Shown one piece after another: positions 1 through 9,819 of a stretch of DNA of 64,000 nucleotides (within the stretch, counting starts at the first letter, position 1; each line of letters begins with the position of its first letter). Source of the stretch: Mycobacterium colombiense (GTDB lineage Bacteria; Actinomycetota; Actinomycetes; Mycobacteriales; Mycobacteriaceae); the NCBI RefSeq assembly GCF_001953985.1, contig NZ_MBEI01000056.1, positions 124,001 through 188,000 of the forward strand, read 5' to 3'. Made by a program: the position numbers and the translations under genes. The notes under the pieces are model-generated. The model searched no databases. It was not told where the DNA came from and was given only the letters and a program-made list of their open reading frames with translations.

Positions 1-17
1 AGCGGCGTTCGCATTCT

Positions 18-1307
18 GTGGGCGGCACGATGAGTCATTTTTCAGTTTGCTTCGGGGCGACGGACGCGGATGAGTACGGTGATCGGGTGGCGGTCGCCGG
101 TGACGTAGAGCTGGAACGCGTGCGCACTGTTCACCAGTTGCGCTCGTACCGCATCGGCTCGGTGCTGCGGATCGGTGTGGTCGGCCTCATGGTCGCGGCC
201 ATGATCATCGGCACGAGCAGATCGGAGTGGCCGCGGGAAAGCGTGCTGATCGTCCTGTACGCGGTCGTCGCGCTCAGCGCGCTGGGATTGGCGTTCGCTC
301 CGTTCCGTCGATGGATCGGAATGGGCCGATTGGTGGCGATCGGCCGGTTGGAGCCGTTTGTCTTCACCGTCATCGACATCGTCGCGCTCACCGTCTTCCA
401 GCTGTTGTCCACCAACGGGGTCTATCCGCTGCTGATCATGGCGATGTTGCCGGTCCTGTTGGGATTGGACGTCTCCTCGCGCCGGGCGGCGGTGGTGCTG
501 ATCTTCTCCATGCTCGGATTCGCCATTGCCGTGCTGCAAGATCCGGTGATGTTGAGCGAAGTCAGGTTGCCGGAGGCGGGATTTCGGTTCCTGCTCTATG
601 CATTCCTTTGTTGCGCGGCCTTCTTGGTGGTGCGCATCGAGGAACGTCATACCCGATCGGTGGCTGGATTGAGCGCCCTGCGAGAGGAATTACTCGCCCA
701 GACGATGAACGCGTCGGACGAGGCGGCGCGCCGGATTTCGGAATTCATCCACGATGGGCCCCTGCAAGACATCCTGGCCGTGCGCCAAGAGCTCGTCGAA
801 TTGGACGCGGCGTTCGACGACGATGACCGCGTTGGCCGGGCGCTGGCCGGTTTGCAGATGGCCTCGGAACGGTTGCGGCAGGCCACTTTCGAGCTGCATC
901 CCGCGGTACTCGAGCAGGTCGGGCTGGGCGCCGCGGTGCAACAGCTCGCGGAGTTCACCGCACAGCGGTCCGGCATCGACATCACCACCGACATCGATTA
1001 TTCGGCGCGCAGCGACATCGATCCCGTCGTGTTCGGTGTGGTGCGCGAGTTGTTGTCCAACGTCGTGCAACATGCTGCGGCCAGCAGTGCAGCGGTCATG
1101 CTCGGGATCACTGACCAGACTTGCGTTTTGCATGTGGTCGACGACGGTGTGGGATTCGGCCAGGAGACGGTGGCGCGCCGCCTGGGGGAGGGCCACATAG
1201 GTCTGGCGTCACATCGCGCCCGGGTGGAGGCAGCCGGGGGAGCCCTGGTGTTTCTCGACGCCCCGGTGGGCACGCACGTCTGCGTCGAAGTGCCGTTGAA
1301 GAATTAA
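18..1307 (+). CDS. Membrane sensor histidine kinase, HisKA_3/NarL-type
   Basis: A two-component sensor kinase that should autophosphorylate on His and pass phosphate to a LuxR/NarL-type regulator. Hydrophobic segments at about residues 47-64, 74-95, 113-148, 157-173 and 190-206 form an N-terminal membrane domain with no obvious large sensor domain. The HisKA_3 phosphoacceptor is His245 in the FIHDGPLQD motif. The ATPase domain follows, with an N-box (ELLSNVVQH, 344-352), DDGVGFG (375-381) and GHIGL (392-396). GTG at 18 and ATG at 30 are both possible starts; neither has a strong ribosome site. No response regulator is downstream, so its partner is probably upstream of the window or elsewhere. 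The ligand is unknown. Confidence 0.88.
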   Translation: MGGTMSHFSVCFGATDADEYGDRVAVAGDVELERVRTVHQLRSYRIGSVLRIGVVGLMVAAMIIGTSRSEWPRESVLIVLYAVVALSALGLAFAPFRRWIGMGRLVAIGRLEPFVFTVIDIVALTVFQLLSTNGVYPLLIMAMLPVLLGLDVSSRRAAVVLIFSMLGFAIAVLQDPVMLSEVRLPEAGFRFLLYAFLCCAAFLVVRIEERHTRSVAGLSALREELLAQTMNASDEAARRISEFIHDGPLQDILAVRQELVELDAAFDDDDRVGRALAGLQMASERLRQATFELHPAVLEQVGLGAAVQQLAEFTAQRSGIDITTDIDYSARSDIDPVVFGVVRELLSNVVQHAAASSAAVMLGITDQTCVLHVVDDGVGFGQETVARRLGEGHIGLASHRARVEAAGGALVFLDAPVGTHVCVEVPLKN

Positions 1308-1335
1308 CGACAGACTTGTGGGTATGCACCTCGCC

Positions 1336-1341
1336 AGGAGG
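1336..1341 (+). promoter_or_regulatory. Shine-Dalgarno AGGAGG for the SnoaL-like gene
   Basis: A perfect AGGAGG lies five bases before the ATG at 1347 and fixes that start. Confidence 0.8.
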
Positions 1342-1346
1342 TAGCC

Positions 1347-1850
1347 ATGCAGCCGAGCCAGCCATCGCACCAAGCGACCACAGACCAATTCACGCCCGAC
1401 GAACAGCGCAACATCAACATTGTTCGCGAGTACATGGAGATCTCGTACACTCCTGGCCGCGCCAGCGCGCACGCCGTTGAACACCTGTGCGGGCCGGACA
1501 ACCGATTCGTCGCACCCACCACCTTTCCGAACGTCCACACGCTCGAGGAGTACGCGGAGGACCACGGTCGGCTCATGGAGCAGGTGAATGATCTGCACAT
1601 CATCAGTTTCGACGTTCTCTTTGCCAAAGCCGACCGTGTCTGTCTGCGTTACACCGCCGAAGGAGCGCACCAAGGTGAACCGCACGGCGACATTGCGCCG
1701 ACGGGCCGTACCGCGCGCTGGTCTGCGGCGGCGCTCTTTCGGGTACAGGACGGAAAGCTCGTCGAATTCATCAAAGACTGGAACAAGCTGTCAATGTGGG
1801 AGCAGTTGGGCTGGCCGACGCAAGAGTGCCTGACGGCAGGCCAGCCCTAG
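1347..1850 (+). CDS. SnoaL-like / NTF2-fold polyketide-cyclase-type protein
   Basis: A 167-residue soluble protein of the SnoaL/ester-cyclase branch of the NTF2-like fold. The N-terminal helices (NINIVREYME), the central HTLEEYAEDH segment and the C-terminal strand pattern (ARWSAAALFRVQDGKLVEF) fit the family. Members bind or isomerise small hydrophobic ligands, but many have no known reaction, so a substrate cannot be named. It follows the histidine kinase by 39 bp and could be co-transcribed with it, although its own AGGAGG suggests strong independent translation. Confidence 0.72.
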   Translation: MQPSQPSHQATTDQFTPDEQRNINIVREYMEISYTPGRASAHAVEHLCGPDNRFVAPTTFPNVHTLEEYAEDHGRLMEQVNDLHIISFDVLFAKADRVCLRYTAEGAHQGEPHGDIAPTGRTARWSAAALFRVQDGKLVEFIKDWNKLSMWEQLGWPTQECLTAGQP

Positions 1851-1927
1851 GCGAAAAGCAGTGGTGGCTCGCGTGTCAACTAGAGCCGCCCGGCATGCGG
1901 TGACTTGCGGATGCGCCATCACCGGCG

Positions 1928-2998
1928 CTACGTCCGCACCCCGTGCTGGGCCTGGTTTCCGCCGCCGCGTTTGGCGGAGTACATCGCAGTGTCGGCGATC
2001 CTGATGAGCTCGTCGACGAGCCATCCGACGTCAGGCCCGGCAAGCAGGTCCAATTCGGCGCTGGCGGTGCCGATGCTGGCCGTTATCTTCGGAGATTGCC
2101 GGGCGAGCTCGGCGCAAATCCGCGCGGCCAGGTCACTCACGTCCGAGGTCGTCGAGGTCAGCGCGACCAGAAATTCCTCGCCGCCGGCGCGGCAAATCAT
2201 CGCGTCGGCCGGGGTGTGGGCGCGCAACAGCTCGGCCACCGCCCGCAGGACCTCGTCACCGGCCGAATGACCGTAGGTGTCGTTGATGCGTTTGAAGTTG
2301 TCGAGATCGACCATCACCACCGCCAGATGGGTGTGGGGCGACGGCGGGTTCGCCAATCGATGGCTGACGGCGGCGGTAAACGCTCGTCGATTCAGCAGGC
2401 CGGTGAGCGGATCCTCCTCGGACCGCTGAACATACGTCTCCATTGCCCGCGACATCATCAAAATACCCAGGGGCACACACAGATTGAGAAAGGTGTTGAC
2501 CCAAAACGCGGAGGCCGCCGTGGCCATGTTGGTTTCCCGAGCAAGCCGCACCACCGCGGCGGTGGTCACGGCGACGGTTATCACGCCGGTGAACGGCAGG
2601 AGCCTGGAGCCGTGAAAGAAGGCGATGTAGCCGGCGGGGATCGCCATCGCGGTGCAGGCCAGGGCGGCGATGGCGCCCGTGGGCTGGACGAGGCTCCAGC
2701 CGCCGACGCCGAGCGCGCCGATCAGCGCGCCGGTTTGTGATTGCCGACGGGTGGGCCAGCGCGTCAACAACAACAACGTCAGACCGATGGTGAACGTGGC
2801 GGCAACGCCGCCGGTGATGACTTCAGCGAGGCTGGGTCGATGTTGACTCGGCAACACTGTCAGCGGCACCAACGCCGACGAACCGACGACGGCGGACAGG
2901 GCCGCACGCGCCGGGCGCAGCATTGCGCGTTGGCGAAGGAAGGTCGTGATCCACTCAAACCGGTCGGGTTGATCCCACCAGCTCCACAGCCGTCGCAT
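1928..2998 (-). CDS. Membrane-anchored GGDEF protein (putative diguanylate cyclase)
   Basis: Predicted to make cyclic di-GMP from two GTP. From the ATG at 2998 (MRRLWSWW) it has 356 residues. An N-terminal membrane region contains about six hydrophobic segments (roughly 32-48, 62-78, 89-103, 108-128, 134-150 and 165-182). The GGDEF domain spans about 195-345, with DPLTGLLNRRAF at the start and an intact active-site GGEEF at 272-276. The product-inhibition RxxD position just before the active site reads TPAD, so feedback inhibition by this route is probably absent. No EAL domain is fused. An in-frame ATG at 3082 would add 28 residues that do not look conserved. Confidence 0.87.
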   Translation of the reverse strand: MRRLWSWWDQPDRFEWITTFLRQRAMLRPARAALSAVVGSSALVPLTVLPSQHRPSLAEVITGGVAATFTIGLTLLLLTRWPTRRQSQTGALIGALGVGGWSLVQPTGAIAALACTAMAIPAGYIAFFHGSRLLPFTGVITVAVTTAAVVRLARETNMATAASAFWVNTFLNLCVPLGILMMSRAMETYVQRSEEDPLTGLLNRRAFTAAVSHRLANPPSPHTHLAVVMVDLDNFKRINDTYGHSAGDEVLRAVAELLRAHTPADAMICRAGGEEFLVALTSTTSDVSDLAARICAELARQSPKITASIGTASAELDLLAGPDVGWLVDELIRIADTAMYSAKRGGGNQAQHGVRT

Positions 2999-3142
2999 CA
3001 GTCGGCGATCCTTCGGCCATACGCCAGGTGTCGTGCTGTGCAGTCCATCGGACCGGCAACCTTTCGTGATCCCCGGCGCCATTATTCAACTTTCCCGGGC
3101 CGGCCGTCACCCGGAACGCGCATCCGCGTGCGGCTGGTGCCC

Positions 3143-3886
3143 TCATCGGTAGTCGCTGACCAGCAGGCGGTAGCCGACGTCGAGCGCCTGTTGGTCGAGT
3201 AGTTCGGAGTGTCGTTGCTGCCATCGTCCGGAGCGCAGGTCGGCCGTCAGCCGGTCCAGACCCGCGGCCAGCGAGCCCGGCTGCGCGTACGCCAGCATCG
3301 AAATGCCGGCCCGGACGGTCGGATCGAGATAGGCATGCGGCCGGCGCCAGTAGGCGGCGCCGAATCCGTCGGTGCAGTCGTGCGGTACGGGCACGGTCTG
3401 CACGCGTGCTCCTCCCAGCAGCTCCACAAGTCGCTCGATCGGGACATGAAGCTCCTCGTTGATCCGCGCGGCATCGGGCAGATAGTCACGCAACAACCAG
3501 AAGTTCTGAATCACCGATTGGTCCCAGGTCAAGACGACTATCCGGTGGCGCGCGACGCGGCGCAATTGGCGGATTCCAGCGGCAACGTCACTCCAGTGAT
3601 GGACGGTCAGCAGGGCCATGGCGGCGTCAACGCACTTGTCGCGCAACGGCAAATCCTCCGCCAATGCCTGTACACACGGGGCCGACCCTGCGGCCCGCTG
3701 CGCGATCATCACCATGCTGGGCTCGACCGCGACGACGGTCTGGGCCGGCTCGTACGATCCGGTGCCCGCCCCGACGTTGACGACGGTGTCCATCGCGGTG
3801 AGCGCGGCCTGCACCTGGGAGGCGATCCGCGGGTCGGGTCGGCGAGTGCTGCGATAGGTGGCGCCGATCCGGTCGTAGGCGACCAT
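3143..3886 (-). CDS. Class I SAM-dependent methyltransferase
   Basis: A 247-residue soluble methyltransferase. The SAM-binding motif I is VVNVGAGTGSYEP (about 36-48), followed by an acidic residue in VVAVEPS (motif II region). LPLRDKCVDAAMALLTVHHW matches the motif IV/post-II region of the ubiE/methyltransf_11 group. The acceptor cannot be told from sequence. It lies between a GGDEF gene and a KstD-like gene, all on the minus strand but separated by non-overlapping gaps (48 bp to the KstD-like gene), so it may simply be the last gene of the 5551-3143 transcript. Confidence 0.82.
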   Translation of the reverse strand: MVAYDRIGATYRSTRRPDPRIASQVQAALTAMDTVVNVGAGTGSYEPAQTVVAVEPSMVMIAQRAAGSAPCVQALAEDLPLRDKCVDAAMALLTVHHWSDVAAGIRQLRRVARHRIVVLTWDQSVIQNFWLLRDYLPDAARINEELHVPIERLVELLGGARVQTVPVPHDCTDGFGAAYWRRPHAYLDPTVRAGISMLAYAQPGSLAAGLDRLTADLRSGRWQQRHSELLDQQALDVGYRLLVSDYR

Positions 3887-3934
3887 CGACTCAGGATGAC
3901 GCAGTCGGGTGCGGTTACGCCAGTACGTACCCGG

Positions 3935-5551
3935 CTACTTCAGGTCGACCGACTTCCCGGTGGCGGCCGCGTGACCCGCTCGGTAACCGAAAACCATTGC
4001 CGGGCCCAGTGTTCCGCCGGCGCCCCCGTAGGCCCGCCCGGTCACGCCGCCCATCGCATTGCCGGCAGCGAACAGGCCCGGTATCGGCTCGCCGCCGACA
4101 TGCAGAACGCGGGCATCGTGATCGGTGCGCGGCCCGCCCTTGGTGCCCATTGCACCGATGCTCACCGGCACCGCGTAGAACGGGGCGGTATCGATCGGGC
4201 CCAGCGTCTTACCGGCCGGCGTGGTCGCGTTGTCATCGCCCCAGTAGCCGTCGTATGCGCTAGAGCCGCGGCCGAAGTCGGGGTCCGCGCCGGCGGCCAC
4301 GTGACGGTTCCAGCTTTCGACCGTGCGGGTCAGGCCGTCGGCGTCGATACCGGTCTTGGCGGCCAACTCGGCGAGGTCCGCCGACTCGCAGAACCAGTCC
4401 GGGACGGGCTGGCCCGGTTCGATGCCGAGAAACCCGTAGCGCTGCAGATGAATCGAGTCGAACACCATCCATCCGCGGTCGTTGACGTAGCCGCCCCGAG
4501 GGTCCAGGTAGTGGAAGGCGCCGGCCATCGAGTTGTAATCGCATGCCTCGTTGACGAAGCGCCGGCCGGCCGAGTTGACGATGATGCTGCGCGGCCGCGT
4601 TCGCTCCAGCCGCACGCTGCGGCTGCGCGGCTTGCCCTCGATGGTGTCGCCCGGGATTTGCACGATCGGCACCCACCAGGCCTCGCCCATGTTGGCCAAG
4701 GCGGCCCCGTGCTCCATCGCCATGCGCAAGCCGTCGCCGGTGTTGTTGGGCGGCGAGACCGCGCCGTGCATGGGGCCGCGTAGAAAGGCTTGCGTCAGAG
4801 CGGGATCCCATTCGAAGCCGCCGGTGCCCAGGATGACTCCGTGTCGGGCGCGGACGCTGATCGTGCGATCCGGCAGGGCCACGCGCACCCCGGTGATTTC
4901 GCCGTCTTCGGCGATGAGGCCTTCGGCCCGGGCGTTGGTCTGTGGGGTCACCCCGGCATCCAGCAGGCCCTTGAGCAGGCCCGCGATCAGCGCGGTGCCG
5001 GCGACGCACAGATGGCTGGTTCGTTCGTCGATCGCCGCGTGCAGGCGCGCCCTGGTCTCCGCGTCGAAGCCGACGTTGGACCAGTCGGCCGGGAAAGACG
5101 TTATCTGCGTTGCCCATGCGCCGAGCTGGGCCAGGTCGAAGGGGGCCGCGCTCAGCGACCTGCCGCCGCCGGGCTGTCCTCCCGGCAACTCGGGACGGTA
5201 GTCGGGGAATCCGGTCGCGATCTCGAACTGAAGACCGCTGTGTGCCTCGATGAAATCGAGCATCACCGGCCCGGTGCGAACGAAGGTTTCCACCAGCTCG
5301 TCGTCCATCGATCCGAGCGACTGGGCACGCAGGTACCGCAGCGCATCGGCGGGCGTCAATTCGCCGTCGGGAGAACGGTTATGGGCGGGTATCCACACGA
5401 TGCCGCCGGACACGGCGGTGGTGCCGCCGACGGTCGGGGCCTTCTCGTAGACCTCAACCGAGGCGCCCGCGACGGCCGCGGTCAGTGCGGCGGTGAGGCC
5501 GGCGCCGCCACTGCCGAGCACGACGACGTCGACTTCGTGGTCCCATGACAT
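3935..5551 (-). CDS. KstD-like FAD-dependent dehydrogenase (fumarate reductase/ketosteroid dehydrogenase family)
   Basis: A 538-residue flavoprotein of the family that includes 3-ketosteroid delta-1-dehydrogenase and fumarate reductase flavoproteins. The Rossmann GSGGAG is at 13-18, GGTTAVSGG (42-50) is the second FAD contact, and the C-terminal AYGGAGGTLGPAM is the terminal FAD/active-site segment. Known relatives introduce or remove a ring double bond next to a ketone. It lies 14 bp upstream of the IclR gene's stop on the same strand, so the regulator and this gene form one transcript (IclR first), divergent from the meta-cleavage operon. The substrate is unproven; a second, clearly different KstD-like protein sits at 9816. 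Confidence 0.83.
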   Translation of the reverse strand: MSWDHEVDVVVLGSGGAGLTAALTAAVAGASVEVYEKAPTVGGTTAVSGGIVWIPAHNRSPDGELTPADALRYLRAQSLGSMDDELVETFVRTGPVMLDFIEAHSGLQFEIATGFPDYRPELPGGQPGGGRSLSAAPFDLAQLGAWATQITSFPADWSNVGFDAETRARLHAAIDERTSHLCVAGTALIAGLLKGLLDAGVTPQTNARAEGLIAEDGEITGVRVALPDRTISVRARHGVILGTGGFEWDPALTQAFLRGPMHGAVSPPNNTGDGLRMAMEHGAALANMGEAWWVPIVQIPGDTIEGKPRSRSVRLERTRPRSIIVNSAGRRFVNEACDYNSMAGAFHYLDPRGGYVNDRGWMVFDSIHLQRYGFLGIEPGQPVPDWFCESADLAELAAKTGIDADGLTRTVESWNRHVAAGADPDFGRGSSAYDGYWGDDNATTPAGKTLGPIDTAPFYAVPVSIGAMGTKGGPRTDHDARVLHVGGEPIPGLFAAGNAMGGVTGRAYGGAGGTLGPAMVFGYRAGHAAATGKSVDLK

Positions 5552-5565
5552 GGGCTGCTATCCCT

Positions 5566-6264
5566 TCAGCTCAGTAGCTCCGACAACTGCTTGGCGGCCT
5601 TGACGACCGCATCCTTGCCGCGCATCACGACGTCTTCCCGGTGCGAGATGAGGTTGATGCACGTTGGTGGGGACGGCACCGGACGGCGCACCCCCACGGC
5701 CAGGCCGTAGGTGTTCGGTTCGATCTCACCGTAGGTCGTCACCCAACCACGTTCGCGCGCTCGTGTTACCAGTTCTCTTTCCCCTGGTCGTGGCGGCATG
5801 CATGCGAGCAAAGCGATCCCGGCGGCGCCGCGGTCCAGCGGGTAGCGGCTGCCTTCGTGGAAGGAAAGCTGGTAAGCGACATGGCTGGGCACGATGACCG
5901 CGATCGCCACCTGCTGGTCGCCTTCGGCGATGAGCAGGGACACGGTGGTGCCGAGCTCGTCGGCCAGCGCCCGCAGCGTCGGCAGACTCACTTGCCGCAC
6001 GTTGCGGTCGAAGGAAGCGCCGAGCACGGCCAGGCCCGCGGCCGGGCGGTAGCGGCCGTCCTCGCCCTTGGCCACCAGCCGGAACTCGGCCAAGGTGGTC
6101 AGCAGCCGGTAGGCGATGGTGCGGTGCACCCCCACCTGATCGGCGAGCTGTTGCACCGTCAGCCCGCCGGGGGAGTCCGCCACCATCTGCAGCGCGGTCA
6201 GACCCCTGGCCAGGGTCTGCGAACCGGTACCGGACCCCGTCACAGCCTTGACAGACCTTGCCAC
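5566..6264 (-). CDS. IclR-family transcriptional regulator
   Basis: A 232-residue IclR protein. A winged helix-turn-helix occupies about residues 15-75 (LTVQQLADQVGVHRTIAYRLL as the recognition region), followed by the IclR effector domain from about 90 on (YPLDRGAAGIALLA). GTG start at 6264. It is divergent from the meta-cleavage operon beginning at 6370, and the 105-bp gap holds overlapping inverted repeats, so it most likely controls that operon and itself. The E. coli 3-hydroxyphenylpropionate regulator MhpR is also IclR-type, which fits the neighbouring mhpA/mhpB-like genes. The inducer is presumably an aromatic or ring-derived acid (inference). Confidence 0.88.
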   Translation of the reverse strand: MARSVKAVTGSGTGSQTLARGLTALQMVADSPGGLTVQQLADQVGVHRTIAYRLLTTLAEFRLVAKGEDGRYRPAAGLAVLGASFDRNVRQVSLPTLRALADELGTTVSLLIAEGDQQVAIAVIVPSHVAYQLSFHEGSRYPLDRGAAGIALLACMPPRPGERELVTRARERGWVTTYGEIEPNTYGLAVGVRRPVPSPPTCINLISHREDVVMRGKDAVVKAAKQLSELLS

Positions 6265-6286
6265 GAGAGCGAAGCTCTATATATAA

Positions 6287-6314
6287 CGCACATTAGTGTG
6301 CGATATTAGCACAC
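6287..6314. promoter_or_regulatory. Overlapping inverted repeats, probable IclR operator
   Basis: Two inverted repeats interlock in the divergent gap. CGCACA-ttag-TGTGCG spans 6287-6302, and GTGTGC-gatatta-GCACAC spans 6296-6314. A TATATATAA run at 6279-6286 abuts the first repeat and could be the -10 of the leftward promoter. The position between the IclR gene and the hydrolase gene makes this the natural IclR binding site, where overlap would allow one regulator to control both directions. Confidence 0.6.
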
Positions 6315-6369
6315 AAGATAAGCCGAAAACGAGAACGAGATTTCCCCGATCTGGAGGCCGGACAGCACC

Positions 6370-7233
6370 GTGGCGGAGTTCGAGAGCATCTGGAGCGATC
6401 TCCAGGGCGTCGCGTTTGAGCAGGGCTACCTCGACGCCGGAGGCATACGGACCCGCTACCTGCGTGCCGGTGATCCGGGCAAGCCGGTACTGGTGCTGCT
6501 GCACGGGTCCGGTGGCCACGCCGAGGCCTACGTCCGCAATCTGGGCGCGCACGCCGAGCATTTCTGGACCTGGTCGATCGACATGCTGGGCCACGGATAT
6601 ACCGACAAGCCGGGTCATCCACTGGAAGTCGCGCACTACGTCGAGCACCTGATGGCGGTGCTGCGAACCCTCGGTGTTGACCGCGCCTATATCAGCGGTG
6701 AATCGCTCGGGGGCTGGGTGGCCGCCCGCACCGCGGTCGACCATCCGGATGTGGTTGAGCGGCTGGTGCTTAACACCGCCGGCGGTTCGCAGGCCGATCC
6801 CGTGGTGATGCAACGGATCATTACGCTGTCGATGGCCGCCGCCGAGAACCCGACCTGGGAGACGGTGCAGGCGCGCATCAAATGGTTGATGGCCGACAAG
6901 TCGAAGGATTACGACGACCTGGTTGCCAGCCGCCAACGGGTTTATCGCCAACCGGGATTCGTCTCCGCGATGAGCGACATCATGGCGTTGCAGGATCCGG
7001 AGATCCGCGCGCGCAACATCCTCGGCCCGGAGGAGTACGGGTCGATCATCGCCCCGACACTGGTGCTGTGGACCAGTGACGACCCCACCGCCGACGTGAC
7101 GGAGGGCCGTCGCATGGCATCGATGATTCCGGGTGCGCGCTTCGAGGTGATGCCGGGTTGCGGCCACTGGCCGCAGTACGAGGACCCCAAGACGTTCAAT
7201 CAGTTGCATCTCGACTTCCTGCTGGGCCGGTAA
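6370..7233 (+). CDS. Alpha/beta hydrolase, meta-cleavage product (C-C bond) hydrolase type
   Basis: A 287-residue alpha/beta hydrolase resembling MhpC/BphD/HsaD enzymes, which cut the C-C bond of ring-fission products. The oxyanion region is LLHGSGGH (43-50), the nucleophile Ser112 lies in SGESLGG, an acid is at Asp237/238 (WTSDDP), and the general base is His266 (GCGHWP). GTG start at 6370. It is the first gene of the plus-strand operon; its TAA overlaps the ATG of the hydroxylase gene (4-bp type junction at 7231-7235). Placed with an extradiol dioxygenase, ring-fission hydrolysis is the best-supported role. Confidence 0.82.
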   Translation: MAEFESIWSDLQGVAFEQGYLDAGGIRTRYLRAGDPGKPVLVLLHGSGGHAEAYVRNLGAHAEHFWTWSIDMLGHGYTDKPGHPLEVAHYVEHLMAVLRTLGVDRAYISGESLGGWVAARTAVDHPDVVERLVLNTAGGSQADPVVMQRIITLSMAAAENPTWETVQARIKWLMADKSKDYDDLVASRQRVYRQPGFVSAMSDIMALQDPEIRARNILGPEEYGSIIAPTLVLWTSDDPTADVTEGRRMASMIPGARFEVMPGCGHWPQYEDPKTFNQLHLDFLLGR

Positions 7234-8954
7234 TGGTTGCACCGGGGCAGGAGGTACCTGACATCGAGACCGACGTACTGGTGGTGGGCGCCGGTCCGGT
7301 CGGTTTGACGCTCGCCAACATCCTTGGCCTGCAAGGCATCCGCACGGTCGTGGTCGACGAGCGGGACACGCTCATCGACTACCCCCGCGGGGTTGGCCTG
7401 GATGACGAGGCTTTGCGGACCTTCCAGTCGATCGGGCTCGCCGAGCGGGTGCTGCCGCACACCGTGCCCAACCAGATTCTTCGGTTCGTCGACGCCAAGC
7501 ACCGAGTGCTCGCCGAAATGGCGCCGCCCGACGCACGTTTCGGGTGGCCGAAGCGAAATGGCTTCGTGCAACCGCTCGTGGACGCCGAATTGCTGGCCGG
7601 CCTGGACCGATTCGAACACGTTCAGGTGCGGTGGGGGCGCCCGATGACGGCATGCCAGGAAAGCGCCGACGCGGTGACCGTCGAACTCGGTGGCGCCGAC
7701 AACAACGGTGACACCTCACGTGTGCGGGCGCGCTATGTGGTCGGCTGCGACGGCGGCCGCAGCATGACCCGCCGGGTGATGGGTGTGTCGTTCGACGGAA
7801 CGACGTCGTCGACCCGGTGGCTGGTCGTCGACATCGCCAATGACCCGCTGGGGCACCCGAACAGTGAGGTCGGCGCCGACCCCGAACGCCCGTATGCCTC
7901 GATCTCGATCGCCCACGGAATTCGCCGCTTCGAGTTCATGATTCACGCCGACGAGACCGACGAGCAGGCCGAAGATCCCGCGTTCCTGACGCAGATGCTG
8001 GCGCGGATGGTGCCGCATCCCGACCGGGTCGACGTGATCCGGCGCCGGGTGTACACCCACCACTCGCGGATCGCGGGCGCGTTCCGCCAGGGGCGGCTGC
8101 TGTTGGCCGGCGATGCCGCCCACCTGATGCCGGTGTGGCAGGGCCAGGGATACAACAGCGGGATCCGCGACGCGGCGAACCTGGGCTGGAAGCTCGCCGC
8201 GGTGGTCAGTGGGCGCGCTGACGACAAGCTGCTGGACACCTATGACGTGGAACGCCGCAAGCACGCCCGCGCGATGATCGACCTGTCCACCATGGTGGGC
8301 CGGGTGATCTCGCCGACCAACCGCCGGGTGGCGACCGCGCGAGATCTTCTGGTGCGCTCGGCGTCAATTGTCCCTTCGCTCAAGCGATATGTGCTGGAGA
8401 TGCGGTTCAAGCCGATGCCGCGCTACGAACACGGCGCCGTCGTACACGCCGCGCCGGGCCGCACCGATTCGCCGGTGGGAACCCTGTTCATCCAGCCCCG
8501 CGTCGACACCCGGGACCAGCAGGACGTGTTGCTCGACGACGTGCTCGGTTCGTGGTTTGCCGTGCTGTGCTGGAACAACAACCCGCGCAAGATTCTGGGC
8601 GATGTGGCGTTCGCGAACTGGAAAGCCGTGGGCGCGCGATTCTTCGCGCTCCGCCCGGCGACCCAACTGCACTGGACCGGACACGACGACCCCGACGTTG
8701 TCGTGGTCGGTGACCGGCACGGTGGCCTCAAATCCTGGTTCGATACCCACTCCGACTCGGTGCTGTTCCTGCGCCCCGATCGGTGCATCGCGGGAGCCTG
8801 CATCGCTCAGCGCGCCCCCGACCTGAGCGCCGCACTCCTTGATGCACTCACACTCACGCCGCGAGGGGGTGATCTGCAAAGTGGCACTGGCTCTGTGCTG
8901 TATGTCCCACAGCCCTCTCCTGAATCTTCCGGGGCCGTCGCAGGACCTGCTTGA
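7233..8954 (+). CDS. mhpA: 3-(3-hydroxyphenyl)propionate hydroxylase-like FAD monooxygenase
   Basis: A 573-residue class A flavoprotein monooxygenase related to MhpA, which uses NAD(P)H and O2 to ortho-hydroxylate phenolic propionates to catechols. GAGPVG (19-24) binds the ADP of FAD, CDGGRS (about 170-175) is the DG motif, and [18 protein letters not shown] (about 291-308) is the flavin-binding GD motif with the typical MhpA extension. Length is close to E. coli MhpA (554). Start is the ATG at 7233, overlapping the previous stop. The 3' end overlaps the dioxygenase gene by 74 bp. The steroid pathway uses a different, two-component hydroxylase, so MhpA-type chemistry on a phenylpropanoid-like substrate is favoured. 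Confidence 0.85.
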   Translation: MVAPGQEVPDIETDVLVVGAGPVGLTLANILGLQGIRTVVVDERDTLIDYPRGVGLDDEALRTFQSIGLAERVLPHTVPNQILRFVDAKHRVLAEMAPPDARFGWPKRNGFVQPLVDAELLAGLDRFEHVQVRWGRPMTACQESADAVTVELGGADNNGDTSRVRARYVVGCDGGRSMTRRVMGVSFDGTTSSTRWLVVDIANDPLGHPNSEVGADPERPYASISIAHGIRRFEFMIHADETDEQAEDPAFLTQMLARMVPHPDRVDVIRRRVYTHHSRIAGAFRQGRLLLAGDAAHLMPVWQGQGYNSGIRDAANLGWKLAAVVSGRADDKLLDTYDVERRKHARAMIDLSTMVGRVISPTNRRVATARDLLVRSASIVPSLKRYVLEMRFKPMPRYEHGAVVHAAPGRTDSPVGTLFIQPRVDTRDQQDVLLDDVLGSWFAVLCWNNNPRKILGDVAFANWKAVGARFFALRPATQLHWTGHDDPDVVVVGDRHGGLKSWFDTHSDSVLFLRPDRCIAGACIAQRAPDLSAALLDALTLTPRGGDLQSGTGSVLYVPQPSPESSGAVAGPA

Positions 8955-9819
8955 CGACATCGAAGGCGCGATCGCCACAGCGCGCGGCTTCGTCGAAAAG
9001 TATGACCCTGAACTGGTGGTCAGTTTCTCCCCGGACCACTACAACGGCTTCTTCTACAAGGTCATGCCGCCCTTCTGCATCGGCACCAGCGCCTGCGGAG
9101 TCGGCGACTACGGCACCCATGCCGGTCCGCTGAACGTGCCGGAAACGCTTGCGACCGAATGCGCGACGGCGGTCCTCGACGCGGGCGTCGACATCGCGGT
9201 GTCGGCCAGCATGGACGTGGACCACGGGACGGTCCAGCCGCTGGAAAAGCTCTTCGGTGACGCCACCGACCGTCCCGTGATACCGATCTTCGTCAACGCC
9301 ATCGGCGTCCCGCTGGGCCCGATGCATCGCTGCCGTGCGCTCGGCAGGGCCGTCGGCGACTATCTGGCCACCCTGGACAAGCGGGTTCTGATCCTGGGAT
9401 CCGGTGGGCTCTCGCACAGCCCGCCTGTGCCGACCCTGGCGACCGCGTCCGCGCCGGTGCTGGAGCGGATCGTGCACGGGCGGCCGATGACGTCCGAGCA
9501 GCGGCAGGCCCGGCAAGCCGCGGTCATCGATGCGGCCAAGAGTTTCGCCGCCGGCGACAGTGAGTTGCAGGCGCTGAACCCGACGTGGGACCACCGATTC
9601 CTGGAGATCATCGACGGGGGATGGCTGAACGAATTGGATGGGTGGTCGAATTCGTTTGTCGCCCATGAGGGCGGCAGCTCCGCGCAGGAGATCCGCACCT
9701 GGGTGGCGGCGTTCGGGGCGCTGGAAGCGGCGGGCCCGTACGAGACGACCGGGCGCTACTACAAGCCCGCACCCGAATTGATCGCCGGTTTCGCCATCAG
9801 AACGGCACTTCCCAAATGA
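8881..9819 (+). CDS. mhpB: 2,3-dihydroxyphenylpropionate/catechol extradiol dioxygenase (MhpB-like)
   Basis: A 312-residue class III extradiol dioxygenase of the LigB/MhpB family, which opens a catechol next to the hydroxyls using Fe(II) and O2. It follows E. coli MhpB almost end to end (314 residues): CCMSHSPLL near the N terminus, [31 protein letters not shown] and [13 protein letters not shown] carry the conserved His/Asp positions. The GTG at 8881 gives the family-typical start; an upstream in-frame ATG at 8839 would add 14 unsupported residues. It overlaps the hydroxylase gene by 74 bp and the next flavoprotein gene by 4 bp, implying translational coupling. Confidence 0.9.
   Translation: MALALCCMSHSPLLNLPGPSQDLLDDIEGAIATARGFVEKYDPELVVSFSPDHYNGFFYKVMPPFCIGTSACGVGDYGTHAGPLNVPETLATECATAVLDAGVDIAVSASMDVDHGTVQPLEKLFGDATDRPVIPIFVNAIGVPLGPMHRCRALGRAVGDYLATLDKRVLILGSGGLSHSPPVPTLATASAPVLERIVHGRPMTSEQRQARQAAVIDAAKSFAAGDSELQALNPTWDHRFLEIIDGGWLNELDGWSNSFVAHEGGSSAQEIRTWVAAFGALEAAGPYETTGRYYKPAPELIAGFAIRTALPK

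Noticed and set aside
3209..4783. Long plus-strand open frame opposite the methyltransferase and KstD-like genes
   Set aside because: It mirrors GC-rich codons of real genes, has no family motif or ribosome site, and is Arg/Gly/Pro-biased.
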